The notes below the pieces were generated by a model. It made no database searches. It saw only the letters and a program-made list of their open reading frames with translations, and had not been told where the DNA came from. A DNA stretch of 64,000 nt from Martelella limonii (GTDB lineage: Bacteria > Pseudomonadota > Alphaproteobacteria > Rhizobiales > Rhizobiaceae), in assembly GCF_013344475.1 (NCBI RefSeq), contig NZ_JABUOU010000002.1, forward strand, positions 1 through 64,000, read 5' to 3'. Positions within the stretch are counted from its first letter, which is position 1; each line of letters opens with the position of its first letter. Of the stretch, positions 38,194-49,278 are shown piece after piece. The position numbers and the translations under genes are program-made.

Positions 38194-39600
38194 ATGTCCT
38201 ATGATCTCATCGTAATCGGCTCCGGCCCCGGCGGCTATGTCTGCGCGGTCAAGGCTTCGCAGCTCGGCATGAAGGTCGCCGTCGTTGAAAAGCGCGCCAC
38301 CTATGGCGGCACCTGCCTCAACATCGGCTGCATTCCCTCCAAGGCGCTGCTGCACGCATCGGAAACCTATGCCCACGCCGCCCATGGCATGGAAAGCCTC
38401 GGCATCAAGCTTTCCGGCGTCGAACTCGACCACGAAAAGCTGATGGGCCACAAGGACGCGGTGGTGAAGTCGAATGTCGAAGGCGTCGCCTTCCTGTTCA
38501 AGAAGAACAAGATCGACGGCATTCAGGGCACCGGCAAGATCGTATCCGCCGGCAAGGTTCAGGTCACGAAGGAAGACGGTTCGACCGAAGAGCTTGAAGC
38601 CAAGAACATCGTGATCGCCACCGGCTCGGATGTCGCCGGCATTCCCGGCGTTGATGTCGAGATCGACGAGCAGACCATCGTGTCATCGACCGGCGGCATC
38701 GCGCTGACGAAGGTGCCGGAAAAGATGATCGTCGTCGGCGGTGGCGTCATCGGTCTCGAGCTCGGATCGGTCTGGTCGCGCCTCGGCGCCAAGGTTACCG
38801 TTGTCGAGTTCCTGGACAAGATCCTCGGGCCGATGGATGGCGAAGCCTCCAAGCAGTTCCAGAAGATCCTTGCCAAGCAGGGGATCGAGTTCAAGCTCTC
38901 CGCCAAGGTGACGGCGGTGGAGAAGGGCGATAGCGGCGCGAAGGTGACGTTCGAACCGGTCAAGGGTGGCGATGCAGAAACGCTCGATGCCGACATCGTG
39001 CTGATTTCGACGGGTCGCAAGCCCTATACCGAGGGTCTCGGTCTCGAAGAGGCCGGCGTCAAGCTCGACGATCGCGGCCGGGTCGAGATCGACGGCCACT
39101 TCAAGACCAATGTCGACGGCATCTATGCGATCGGCGATGTGGTCAAGGGCCCGATGCTCGCCCACAAGGCCGAGGATGAGGGCGTTGCGCTTGCCGAAAT
39201 CCTCGCCGGTCAGGCCGGTCACGTGAATTACGAGGTGATCCCGAGTGTGGTCTACACTCAGCCGGAAGTCGCCTCCGTCGGCAGGACCGAAGAAGAGCTG
39301 AAGAAGGACGGCGTCGCCTATAATGTCGGGAAATTCCCGTTCATGGCCAATGGCCGCGCGCGTGCGATGGAAGCGACCGACGGCTTCGTCAAGGTGCTCG
39401 CCGACAAGGAAACCGACCGTGTTCTCGGCGTCCATATCGTCGGCTTCGGCGCCGGCGAGATGATCCACGAGGCGGCGGTGCTGATGGAGTTCGGCGGTTC
39501 TTCTGAAGACCTCGGCCGCACCTGCCATGCGCACCCCACCATGTCGGAAGCGGTGAAGGAAGCAGCTCTCGGCGCCTTCTTCAAGCCGATCCATATGTAG
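38194..39600 (+). CDS. lpdA: Dihydrolipoyl dehydrogenase (E3)
   Basis: The 468-residue protein has an FAD-binding N terminus (YDLIVIGSGPGGYVCAVKA) and the redox disulfide C41/C46 in GGTCLNIGCIPSKALL. It also has an NAD-binding GGGVIGLELGSVWSRLGA and the C-terminal catalytic His-Glu region CHAHPTMSEAVKEA. It reoxidises E2 dihydrolipoate for the SucAB complex and probably serves other 2-oxoacid dehydrogenases. Confidence 0.98.
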   Translation: MSYDLIVIGSGPGGYVCAVKASQLGMKVAVVEKRATYGGTCLNIGCIPSKALLHASETYAHAAHGMESLGIKLSGVELDHEKLMGHKDAVVKSNVEGVAFLFKKNKIDGIQGTGKIVSAGKVQVTKEDGSTEELEAKNIVIATGSDVAGIPGVDVEIDEQTIVSSTGGIALTKVPEKMIVVGGGVIGLELGSVWSRLGAKVTVVEFLDKILGPMDGEASKQFQKILAKQGIEFKLSAKVTAVEKGDSGAKVTFEPVKGGDAETLDADIVLISTGRKPYTEGLGLEEAGVKLDDRGRVEIDGHFKTNVDGIYAIGDVVKGPMLAHKAEDEGVALAEILAGQAGHVNYEVIPSVVYTQPEVASVGRTEEELKKDGVAYNVGKFPFMANGRARAMEATDGFVKVLADKETDRVLGVHIVGFGAGEMIHEAAVLMEFGGSSEDLGRTCHAHPTMSEAVKEAALGAFFKPIHM

Positions 39601-39651
39601 GGTGAGGGCGGTTTGAGCCGCCATTCATGAAATCTTTGTCACTTCGGAAAG

Positions 39652-39678
39652 TGCGGCTTGCTTTGCAGGCCGCATTTT
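39652..39678 (+). terminator. Terminator after lpdA
   Basis: TGCGGC pairs with GCCGCA around an 11-base loop and is followed by TTTT. A second small hairpin (GGCGG-TTTGAG-CCGCC) lies at 39608-39623. Together they likely end the sucAB-lysE-lpd transcript. Confidence 0.65.
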
Positions 39679-39726
39679 CGTTTCATGGATTGTCCGAATA
39701 AGTTATTGATAACAAGGATAAATCCT

Positions 39727-40224
39727 GTGCGCCGAACTCCAGTTTCCTTCTCTCTTCCGCAGCGCATCCTCCATTGGGTGATGGCGCTTCTGATCCTGTT
39801 CAATCTGCTCTTTGCCGACGGCATGGAGCATTGGGCGGGTCTGTTCTTCCGTGGCGAGCCAGTGCCGGCTGACGTTGTGGCCTCAGCCAATATTCACGCC
39901 TATGTCGGCATCACCGTACTGGTGCTGGCGCTACTGCGGCTGGCGCTGCGGTTGATACAGGGCGTGCCGCCGGAACCCGAAGCCGAGCCGCCCTTCTTCC
40001 GCATGGTTGCGAAGGTCTCGCACTGGACGTTCTATCTTCTGTTCATCGGCATGCCGTTGGCCGGTATGGCCGGATACTATCTCGGGAGTGGCCTTGCGGC
40101 CGAAATCCATGGCGGCGTGCTCAAGGTGTTGATGTGGATTCTTATCGTCGGTCATATCGGCGCGGTCGCCGTTCATCAGCTCTACTGGAAGACCAACATC
40201 ATCAAGCGTATGACGACCGGCTGA
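39727..40224 (+). CDS. Cytochrome b561-type membrane protein
   Basis: The start is GTG 39727, preceded by AAGGATAAATCCT; the upstream ATG frame overlaps the lpdA terminator. The 165-residue protein has four membrane helices with His residues placed for two b haems: RILHWVMALLILF, ANIHAYVGITVLVL, VSHWTFYLLFIGMP, and VGHIGAVAVHQLYW. This is the bacterial cytochrome b561 family, which passes electrons between quinol and periplasmic or membrane acceptors. The partner is unknown. Confidence 0.85.
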   Translation: MRRTPVSFSLPQRILHWVMALLILFNLLFADGMEHWAGLFFRGEPVPADVVASANIHAYVGITVLVLALLRLALRLIQGVPPEPEAEPPFFRMVAKVSHWTFYLLFIGMPLAGMAGYYLGSGLAAEIHGGVLKVLMWILIVGHIGAVAVHQLYWKTNIIKRMTTG

Positions 40225-40244
40225 GGCGCAGTTTTCAATAAGTT

Positions 40245-40285
40245 TAGAGCGTCCTGGTGCGTCAATTCCGACGCACGGCGCTCTA
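40245..40285. repeat. Intergenic double-stem palindrome
   Basis: TAGAGCG pairs with CGCTCTA on the outside, and GTGCGTC with GACGCAC around AATTCC on the inside, with a small asymmetric bulge between. It sits between convergent genes and overlaps the stop of the small minus-strand gene. There is no T-run. The form resembles short palindromic repeats dispersed in rhizobial intergenic regions; I see only this copy here. Confidence 0.65.
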
Positions 40286-40426
40286 ATGGCAATGCACCTT
40301 GCCGACGGCCTTTTCCATATGACAGCACTGGCCCGGCGGCGAGCTTTTGCGACATCCGCCGCCATGGGCAGAGACAAATGATGTGGAGATCAGCAGCATA
40401 ATCGCCGTCAATGTAAATCTATACAT
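40283..40426 (-). CDS. Short secreted Cys/His-rich peptide
   Basis: This 47-residue frame begins at ATG 40426 with AGGGAG eight bases upstream. The signal peptide MYRFTLTAIMLLISTSFVSA ends in a good AxA-type site. The mature part, HGGGCRKSSPPGQCCHMEKA followed by VGKVHCH, has four Cys and three His, which suggests metal binding or disulfides in the periplasm. The strong ribosome site, clean signal peptide and residue bias support a real gene. I recall similar short HGGG-CRKSSPPGQCCH peptides in rhizobia, but with no known function. Confidence 0.8.
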   Translation of the reverse strand: MYRFTLTAIMLLISTSFVSAHGGGCRKSSPPGQCCHMEKAVGKVHCH

Positions 40427-40592
40427 GATATAATCTCCCTGAAAAAATATTATTTTATACTGTTTTTAAATTATCAAGTTCTTTTCCACGTAATTTCCAT
40501 TTATTATTGATTTCGGCGGTTGTTTCCCTGTTCATTTATAAATTCAGAAAAATTCACGCGCTGCAGGCCTGAAAATCTGCTTGGCTGTCGGC

Positions 40593-41501
40593 ATGGAGAA
40601 ACATCGAATCGCCACCGGCCAGCTCAGCGGCATTTTTCTGATCACTGCGGCCGTGCTGTTGCTGTCACTTTCCGATGCGGTGGTGAAGCTTTCGGGCGCG
40701 CGTTATGGGCTGGCGCAACTGATCCTGCTGCGATCGCTCGGCGCTTGCCTGCTGCTTTTTGTCGTTGCCAGGCTCTGGCGGCACGAGATTATCACTCGCG
40801 CGCCGCTTTGGGTGACGCTGAGAAGCCTCTCGCTCGTTGCGATGTGGCTCTTCTATTACGCCGCGCTGCCCATGCTCTCCTTCGCGCTGGCGGCGGCCTG
40901 TTTCTACACGTCTCCGTTGTGGATGGCGCTGCTGTCGCGGTTGATCCTGAAGCAGCCTCTGGGGCGAACGCGGACGGTCGCCGTCTTCCTGGGCGTGGCG
41001 GGCGTTTTTCTCGCGGTCAATCCATTCGTGCAGGCGCCGACATTCTGGGTGCTGCTGCCGCTCGCCGCAGCGTTCTGCTACGCCCTTGCCGCCGTTATCA
41101 CCTGGCAGAAATGTCGGGATGAAGGGGCCTTCGCCATGGCGTTCAATCTCAATGTTTTGCTCACCATTGCCGCAGCGGCGCTGATCGCCGGGCTCGCCAT
41201 GGTCGGCGTTGATGCGCCCGGCTCATTCGTTTTCAGTCTGTGGCCGGTCCTGGCTGCGCGCGACTGGGCGGTGCTCGGCATGCTTGCTGTCTTCATGGTT
41301 ATCATCGCGACATCCGTCGCCGGCGCGTACCGCTTGGCGCCCGCTCCGGTGATTGGGCTTTTCGACAATGCCTATCTGGTGTTTGCGGCAATCTGGGGCG
41401 TCGTGTTCTTCGATCAGTTTCCCGGCCCGGTGGAACTTGCCGGCATGATGCTGATCCTGAGTGGTGCGGCTCTCGCAGCTCTGGCGCCGCCAGCCCGGTA
41501 A
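40593..41501 (+). CDS. DMT-superfamily (EamA) transporter
   Basis: The 302-residue protein has about ten membrane helices in two EamA repeats: SGIFLITAAVLLLSLSDAVVKL for the first, and LPLAAAFCYALAAVITWQKC leading to the second. The C-terminal repeat ends in VELAGMMLILSGAALAALAPP. These are drug/metabolite exporters or importers of unknown substrate. ATG 40593 is preferred; a TTG lies 12 bases upstream. No operon partner is evident. Confidence 0.88.
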   Translation: MEKHRIATGQLSGIFLITAAVLLLSLSDAVVKLSGARYGLAQLILLRSLGACLLLFVVARLWRHEIITRAPLWVTLRSLSLVAMWLFYYAALPMLSFALAAACFYTSPLWMALLSRLILKQPLGRTRTVAVFLGVAGVFLAVNPFVQAPTFWVLLPLAAAFCYALAAVITWQKCRDEGAFAMAFNLNVLLTIAAAALIAGLAMVGVDAPGSFVFSLWPVLAARDWAVLGMLAVFMVIIATSVAGAYRLAPAPVIGLFDNAYLVFAAIWGVVFFDQFPGPVELAGMMLILSGAALAALAPPAR

Positions 41502-41655
41502 TTATGCGCATTCTCTGAAATTACAAATCATTAACATACTGAAAATACTTCTAAAATAACAAAAGTTTCACTTCCGGTACGCGGTCGTCTTCGGTAAGGA
41601 TTCTGCCGCGAAGAGGCGTTTGCCGCTCCGCGAGTGATGTGAAGGGAGTATCACC

Positions 41656-41916
41656 ATGAAGAAGATCATCGCTGTTTCGCTTGCAACGCTCATGATCGGT
41701 TCGAGCGCCGCTCTTGCCGGCCAGCCGCTCAATCCGTCGATGTACGGCCCGAAGGTGACCGCGGCCGATCGGGAAATCGCCCGGATTTCAGCTCCGGGAG
41801 ACCTGTTCACCACGACCACCAGTGATGGCCCGGGCTGGCACGCCAACACCACATATCAGGTTCGTCCCGACGGCTCGCTGAAGCCGCTCATGATCGGCTA
41901 CCACAACGCAGGCTGA
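41656..41916 (+). CDS. Small secreted protein of unknown function
   Basis: The 86-residue protein starts at ATG 41656 after GAAGGGAG. The signal MKKIIAVSLATLMIGSSAALA ends at ALAG-QPL. The mature part of about 65 residues has no Cys and is polar (DREIARISAPGDLFTTTTSD). It is probably periplasmic. No family is recognised. It is closed by a long stem-loop terminator. Confidence 0.7.
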   Translation: MKKIIAVSLATLMIGSSAALAGQPLNPSMYGPKVTAADREIARISAPGDLFTTTTSDGPGWHANTTYQVRPDGSLKPLMIGYHNAG

Positions 41917-41977
41917 CCAAAGCGCGTTCGGTTCGCCCGAAGCCCGTGAAGGGCGGAGCGCGACCTCGAACCGGTTG

Positions 41978-42024
41978 AGGACACTTCCGCCGCGGGCCTT
42001 GCGACGGAAGTGTCCTTTTATTTT
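41978..42024 (+). terminator. Long stem-loop terminator
   Basis: AGGACACTTCCG pairs perfectly with CGGAAGTGTCCT (12 bp) around a 15-base loop and is followed by TTTATTTT. It terminates the small secreted protein gene and abuts the 3' end of the convergent xerC. Confidence 0.85.
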
Positions 42025-42953
42025 CTGGGATGTGCCCGGTCGTAGATCTCGAGGAGCCTGCCGGTGTCGACACCGGTATAGACCTGCGTGGTCGAGAGGC
42101 TTGCATGGCCGAGAAGTTCCTGGATGGTGCGCAGGTCGCCGCCTGCGGCCAGCAGGTGGGTCGCGAAGGAGTGACGCAGCGCATGCGGGGTCGCCTTGTC
42201 GGAAAGCCCAAGCGCGCCGCGCATCGCCTGCATTTCGCGCTGGATGATTGCGGCCTGCAGTTTCTTGCCGCGCACCCCGATAAACAGCGCGCCCTCGGGC
42301 GCCAGATGGTGGGGACAGAGCCGGATATATTCCTGCACGGCGGCAAGGGCGGCGGGAAGAAGCGGCACGATGCGGGTCTTGTTGCCCTTGCCGGTGATGC
42401 GGAGCGCGTCGGGTGCGCCGTCAAAATCGCCGGGCGAAAGGCCGAGCGCTTCGGAAATCCGCAGGCCGCAGCCATAGAGCAGGCAGAACACGGCGGCGTT
42501 GCGGGCGGCGATCCACGGCTCCTCCGCAAGCTGGCTGTCGGCGCGCGAAAGCGCGATGGCATCGTCTGCGTTGAGTGGTTTCGGCAGGGATTTCGGCTGC
42601 TTCGGGGCGCGCATGGCGCGCACGCCTGCGGCATTGGCGAGGCCCCGCTTTTCCAGCCAGCGCAGGAATGACCGGATGCCGGCAAGATCTCGGCCAAGGG
42701 TGCGCGCCTGAGCGCCGTTCCGGCGGCGGAATGCCAGGTAGGCGCGGATATCGGCCGGCCTGAGCACGCTGATATCCGCGAGGCGGACGGGGCCTGCGAT
42801 ATGGCCGCAGAGAAATGTCAGGAACTGCCGCGTGTCGCGCTCATAGGCATTGACGGTGTGGGCGGCAAGCCGCCGTTCGGTGGCGATCGTGTCGAGCCAG
42901 TCTTTTCTCAGCGCCATCAGCGCGTCATCGGCCGGGACCAGAATATTATCCAT
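42018..42953 (-). CDS. xerC: Tyrosine recombinase XerC
   Basis: The 311-residue start at ATG 42953 (MDNILVPADDALMALRKDWL) gives normal Xer length. The catalytic residues are all present: R165 (GCGLRISEALG), K189 (ITGKGNKTR), H257 and R260 (PHALRHSFATHLL), H283 (ELLGHASLSTTQ) and Y292 (VYTGVD). With XerD it resolves chromosome dimers at dif. The position beside priA supports XerC rather than a mobile integrase. Confidence 0.93.
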   Translation of the reverse strand: MDNILVPADDALMALRKDWLDTIATERRLAAHTVNAYERDTRQFLTFLCGHIAGPVRLADISVLRPADIRAYLAFRRRNGAQARTLGRDLAGIRSFLRWLEKRGLANAAGVRAMRAPKQPKSLPKPLNADDAIALSRADSQLAEEPWIAARNAAVFCLLYGCGLRISEALGLSPGDFDGAPDALRITGKGNKTRIVPLLPAALAAVQEYIRLCPHHLAPEGALFIGVRGKKLQAAIIQREMQAMRGALGLSDKATPHALRHSFATHLLAAGGDLRTIQELLGHASLSTTQVYTGVDTGRLLEIYDRAHPRK

Positions 42954-43145
42954 CGCGCGCTCGCCGTCATCCTCGGTGGTCGAAGCGCATGCAGGGCTCG
43001 CAGCCGGCAGCGGCGCTTGACGAATTCTTGTCGGGCGTCGATCCTGCACTAAATAGCGTTAGAAAAACGATAATGCTGCGGGGGGCGTCATTGTCTTATC
43101 ATCTCGACTTGGGATATAGACCTTCCACCATTGACGGGACTTTAT

Positions 43146-44093
43146 ATGGCGCGCCGTGATTCAACTTCTGCATTGACGCATTTTGCCGAGACGATCGAGC
43201 TCGTCTCGCGGGGACGTCCGGGCCATATCGTCGACACTCTGATTGCCGAGCGCGGACAGAAGATCGTCCACAGTCCGTTCTGGCCGGTGATGCGTCCTTT
43301 CCTCTATTCCCTGCTTGGCTACAGCAAGGCGATGCAGTTCGTGACGGACACGCAGTCGTCGGATGGCTTCGGCGTCTTTCAGTATCTTTCGGACATGTTG
43401 ACGCTCGACATAAACTGCCAGCGTCGCGAGCGCATTCCGGAGACGGGCGGTTTCATCATGGTCTCGAACCATCCGACCGGGATTGCCGATGGCGTGGCGG
43501 TTTTCGACCTTCTGAAGGATCGCCGCCCGGACATGATGTTCTTCGCCAACCGCGATGCAGTGCGCGTCAATCCGCGCCTTGTCGAGATGATGATCCCGGT
43601 GGAGTGGCGCGAGGAATTCAAGAGCAAGGACAAGGCGCGCGAGACCCTGCAGATCACCAATCATGCGATCAAGGAGGAGAAGGCAATGGTGCTGTTTCCT
43701 TCCGGCCGGATCGCCTATTGGGCGGATGGCAAGCTCAACGAGCGCCCGTGGAAGACCTCGGCGATCGGTTTTGCCCGCAAGTACAATCTGCCGATCCTGC
43801 CGGTGCATCTGAAGGCACGAAACTCCGGCCTGTTCTATTGGTTCGCGAAATGGTCGACGGAACTGCGCGACATGACCGTTTTCCACGAGTTTCTGAACAA
43901 GAAGGGCGACCGGTTCGATTTCACCATCGGCAAGATGATCATGCCTGAAGAGCTTCAGGGCGATCCGGCCGATGTGACCCAGGCGCTGGAAAACCATACC
44001 GTTCACGCGCTCGCCAGGGATCCCGACGCGGATTTCGTTCTGCCGAGCGTTCCGGCAAGGGACGAGGACAGCGCGGAAAAGGGTGCTGCCTGA
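43146..44093 (+). CDS. PlsC-like glycerophospholipid acyltransferase
   Basis: The 315-residue protein (ATG 43146; a TTG lies 15 bases upstream) has VSNHPTGIADGVAVF, an NHx5D variant of the usual HX4D catalytic motif, and VLFPSGRIAYW, corresponding to the FPEG substrate-binding motif. This is the lysophospholipid/glycerol-phosphate acyltransferase fold. There is no obvious membrane segment beyond hydrophobic patches near 40-60. The substrate, whether lysophosphatidate or another lyso-lipid, is not determined. It is just upstream of priA on the same strand. Confidence 0.8.
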   Translation: MARRDSTSALTHFAETIELVSRGRPGHIVDTLIAERGQKIVHSPFWPVMRPFLYSLLGYSKAMQFVTDTQSSDGFGVFQYLSDMLTLDINCQRRERIPETGGFIMVSNHPTGIADGVAVFDLLKDRRPDMMFFANRDAVRVNPRLVEMMIPVEWREEFKSKDKARETLQITNHAIKEEKAMVLFPSGRIAYWADGKLNERPWKTSAIGFARKYNLPILPVHLKARNSGLFYWFAKWSTELRDMTVFHEFLNKKGDRFDFTIGKMIMPEELQGDPADVTQALENHTVHALARDPDADFVLPSVPARDEDSAEKGAA

Positions 44094-44143
44094 GCCGCAT
44101 CGCCGCTTCACTTTGAGCGCGACGGCAGGCAAGCTTGCCAGTC

Positions 44144-46360
44144 ATGACCTCAGATTCGCTTGATCTCTTCGGAAAACCCCTACAGCAAAGCCTGCGCCGC
44201 AGCGTGCCGGTGATGGTGCCGCTGCCGGTGGCAGGACCCTATTCCTATGCCGTGCCGGATGGCATGGCAGTGGTGCCCGGATCCGTGGTGCAGGTGCCTG
44301 TCGGTCCGCGCAATGTGATCGGCATCGTCTGGGACGAGGGCAACGAGACAGGGTCGGTCGACCCGAAAAAGCTCAGGGCGATCGAGCATCTGTTCGATTG
44401 CCCGCCGATCAGCGCGCAGATGCGGAAGTTCATCAACTGGGTCGCCGCCTATACGCTGACGCCGCCGGGCCTGGTGGCGCGCATGGCGGTGCGTGCCCCG
44501 ACGGCGCTTGAGCCTGAGCCGATGGTCGAGGGCCTGCGGCTGACGGGCACCACGCCAGAGCGGATGACGCCCGCGCGCGCGCGGGTGATGGAGCTGGCAT
44601 CCGACGGTTTCGGCTGGACTCGGCTTGGTCTCGCCCGCGCTGCGGGCGTGAGTGCCAGCGTGGTGGAAACCATGATGAAGCAGGGCGTCTTCGATACCGT
44701 CTTCCTGCCGCCGCCGGCTGCGGTCGGCGCACCGGAGCCCGGCTATCAGCAGCCGGAGTTGTCACCGGATCAGGCGGTCGCCGCCCAGCGGCTGATCGAG
44801 GTAGCCGGCAAGGGCTTCAGCGTCACGCTGATCGATGGCGTGACCGGGTCCGGCAAGACCGAGGTCTATTTCGAGGCGATTGCCGAAACGCTGCGGCAGG
44901 GTCGGCAGGTGCTGATCCTGCTGCCGGAAATCGCTCTGACGTCCGCCTTTCTCGAGCGATTCGAAGCCCGGTTCGGTTCAAAGCCCGGCGAGTGGCATTC
45001 CGAGCTCGCGCCGCGCATGCGTGAAAAGGTCTGGCGCCAGACGGCTGAAGGCCGGATCCGTGTTGTCGCCGGCGCACGCTCTTCGCTGTTCCTGCCCTTC
45101 GAGGATCTCGGTCTCATCGTGGTCGATGAGGAGCACGACACCGCCTACAAGCAGGAGGATCGCGTCTTCTACAATGCTCGCGACATGGCCGTTGTGCGGG
45201 CGCGAATCGGCGATATTCCCGTGGTTCTCGCTTCGGCGACGCCGTCGGTCGAAAGCCAGGTGAATGCACTTGCCGGGCGCTATGAGCGGCTTCATCTGCC
45301 GGGACGGTTTGCGGAGGCGGCGCTGCCGGATTTGAAGACCATCGACATGCGGCGTGATCCTCCCGCGCGCGGCGGTTTCCTGTCGCCGGTGCTGCTGAAG
45401 GCGGTAGAAAAGACCGTTGGCCGGGGCGAGCAGGCGCTTCTGTTCCTCAACCGGCGCGGCTATGCGCCGCTGACGCTTTGCCGCGTCTGTGGTCATCGCT
45501 TCCAGTGCCCGAACTGTTCGAGCTGGCTGGTGGAGCACCGCTTCCGGGGGCAACTGATGTGCCATCACTGCGGACATGCCGAGCATGTGCCGGAGGCCTG
45601 CCCCGAATGCGGCACGCTTGACCATCTGGTGGCCTGCGGGCCAGGGGTGGAACGGATCGCGGAGGAGGTCGAACATCATTTTCCGGAAAAACGCACGATC
45701 GTGCTGTCCTCCGATCTCTCGGGCGGGGTGAAGCGGCTCAGGCTGGAGCTTGAGGCGGTGGCAAACGGCGAGGCCGATATCATCATCGGCACCCAACTGG
45801 TTGCCAAGGGACATAATTTTCCGCTGATGACACTGGTGGGGGTGGTCGATGCCGATATCGGGCTTGCCAATGGCGATCCGCGTGCGGCCGAGCGCACCTT
45901 CCAGCTGCTCGCCCAGGTGACGGGCCGGGCAGGGCGCACCGGCCTCAAGAGCCAGGGGCTGATCCAGACCTACCAGCCCACCCATCCGGTGATGCGGGCG
46001 ATCATTTCCGGCGAGGCGGAAGGCTTCTACCAGCGCGAGATAGGCGAGCGTGAAAAGAGCGGCCTGCCGCCCTTCGGCAGGCTTGCCTCCGTGATCGTGT
46101 CCGCCGAGACCCGCAGCGAAGCCGAGGTGCACGCCCGGGGCCTCCGTGCCGCCGCACCCGTCAGCCGGTCGATCAGCGTGCTTGGTCCCGCAGAGGCTGC
46201 ACTGGCGCTGATCCGGGGTCGCTACCGGTTCCGCCTTCTGGTCCATGGCAGCCGGTCGGATGACATCCAGGCCTTTCTTGTCGCGATGCTGGAGAAGGGG
46301 CCGAAGCCGCGCGGGTCCGTTCGCGTCCAGCTCGACATTGACCCGCAGAGCTTTCTCTAG
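44144..46360 (+). CDS. priA: Primosomal protein N' (PriA helicase)
   Basis: The 738-residue protein has the N-terminal 3'-DNA-binding domain (VPLPVAGPYSYAVP), Walker A GVTGSGKT at 232-239, and helicase motif II VVDEEHDTAYK near 327. A zinc-binding insert follows (CRVCGHRFQCPNCSSW and CHHCGHAEHVPEACPECG, near 447-500), then motifs V/VI (TQLVAKGHNFPLMTLVGVV, QVTGRAGRTG). It restarts stalled replication forks. ATG 44144 is preferred to the TTG nine bases earlier. Confidence 0.97.
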   Translation: MTSDSLDLFGKPLQQSLRRSVPVMVPLPVAGPYSYAVPDGMAVVPGSVVQVPVGPRNVIGIVWDEGNETGSVDPKKLRAIEHLFDCPPISAQMRKFINWVAAYTLTPPGLVARMAVRAPTALEPEPMVEGLRLTGTTPERMTPARARVMELASDGFGWTRLGLARAAGVSASVVETMMKQGVFDTVFLPPPAAVGAPEPGYQQPELSPDQAVAAQRLIEVAGKGFSVTLIDGVTGSGKTEVYFEAIAETLRQGRQVLILLPEIALTSAFLERFEARFGSKPGEWHSELAPRMREKVWRQTAEGRIRVVAGARSSLFLPFEDLGLIVVDEEHDTAYKQEDRVFYNARDMAVVRARIGDIPVVLASATPSVESQVNALAGRYERLHLPGRFAEAALPDLKTIDMRRDPPARGGFLSPVLLKAVEKTVGRGEQALLFLNRRGYAPLTLCRVCGHRFQCPNCSSWLVEHRFRGQLMCHHCGHAEHVPEACPECGTLDHLVACGPGVERIAEEVEHHFPEKRTIVLSSDLSGGVKRLRLELEAVANGEADIIIGTQLVAKGHNFPLMTLVGVVDADIGLANGDPRAAERTFQLLAQVTGRAGRTGLKSQGLIQTYQPTHPVMRAIISGEAEGFYQREIGEREKSGLPPFGRLASVIVSAETRSEAEVHARGLRAAAPVSRSISVLGPAEAALALIRGRYRFRLLVHGSRSDDIQAFLVAMLEKGPKPRGSVRVQLDIDPQSFL

Positions 46361-46412
46361 ATAATGGGCCCCGAGGGGCTGTGCGCCCCGGCATGATATG
46401 GAGGGGTGCATC

Positions 46413-46799
46413 ATGAGTTTTTATTGGCCGGCAAGCTTCGTGGGGCAGATTGCCCTGTTCATGGCGATCGTGATTCTGATCTGGGGCCTGGTCGTTGCGC
46501 TCGCACCGCTGAAGCTGCTGGGGCTGACCGGATTTTCAGGGCTGAAGGTCGAGAACGGCGAGACCGTGCATATCCGCTCGCTCATCGGCGGCACATACGC
46601 GGCAATGTCGCTGATGGCGCTCTTGTTCGATCAGCCGATGATCTATCGCACCTTCGGGCTGGCGCTGATCTTCGGCTTCCTGACGCGGCTTTTGTGGATG
46701 GCGACGTTGAAGAGCCGCTCGATCAAGGGCGGAATCTTCCTCGCCTGCCAGGCCGTCGCCGGCGTGTTCATGCTTCTTTACGGGCTTGGCTGGGCCTAG
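46413..46799 (+). CDS. Small four-helix membrane protein (possibly DUF4345)
   Basis: The 128-residue start at ATG 46413 has GGAGGGG seven bases upstream. Four hydrophobic segments are seen: QIALFMAIVILIWGLVVAL, TYAAMSLMALLF, RTFGLALIFGFLTRLLWMA, and IFLACQAVAGVFMLLYGLG. This is similar in size and layout to DUF4345 proteins, but I am not sure of the family. It lies between priA and the F1 operon. Confidence 0.65.
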   Translation: MSFYWPASFVGQIALFMAIVILIWGLVVALAPLKLLGLTGFSGLKVENGETVHIRSLIGGTYAAMSLMALLFDQPMIYRTFGLALIFGFLTRLLWMATLKSRSIKGGIFLACQAVAGVFMLLYGLGWA

Positions 46800-47153
46800 T
46801 GTCGGCTTGGGTGGGGCACCGAATGCCGGTCTGTCCGGTTCTCAGAGCCTCGAAAGTCTTGTTTTGCGGGGAGGATGAATTCAGATGATTTCGACAACGA
46901 TGCGCCGGCTGATGCCGACAGTAAAATCTCGGATTTTCAGGGCGTTCCAGACAATGCAACAAGAAACACGCGGCAAAGCTTCAAAGCGGCTTTGAGCGTG
47001 TTGCGGTCCGCTATTACCTGTGCTAGACGGACCCCGACTAATTGGGAAGGGCGGATTTGATCACTGCCGTTCTCCTGGGGATATTGTGAAGTTTTAAGGG
47101 TTGGTCGCGGTGATGAAAGTCTCCGCTCCGGCCGGTTTTGAAAAAGGGAATCT
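46800..47153. promoter_or_regulatory. Upstream region of the F1 ATP synthase operon
   Basis: The 354 bases must hold the atpHAGDC promoter. There are short frames (for example ATG 46875 and 46885, after GGGGAGG) but neither has good spacing and composition. No terminator for the preceding gene is clear. Confidence 0.4.
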
Positions 47154-49255
<2,102 letters not shown>

Positions 49256-49278
49256 CACCAGACGGGGACTGAACACCC

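Noticed and set aside
46875-47060. 61-codon frame upstream of atpH
   Set aside because: The GGGGAGG directly touches the ATG, and the residues after position 25 look non-coding; not strong enough to annotate.
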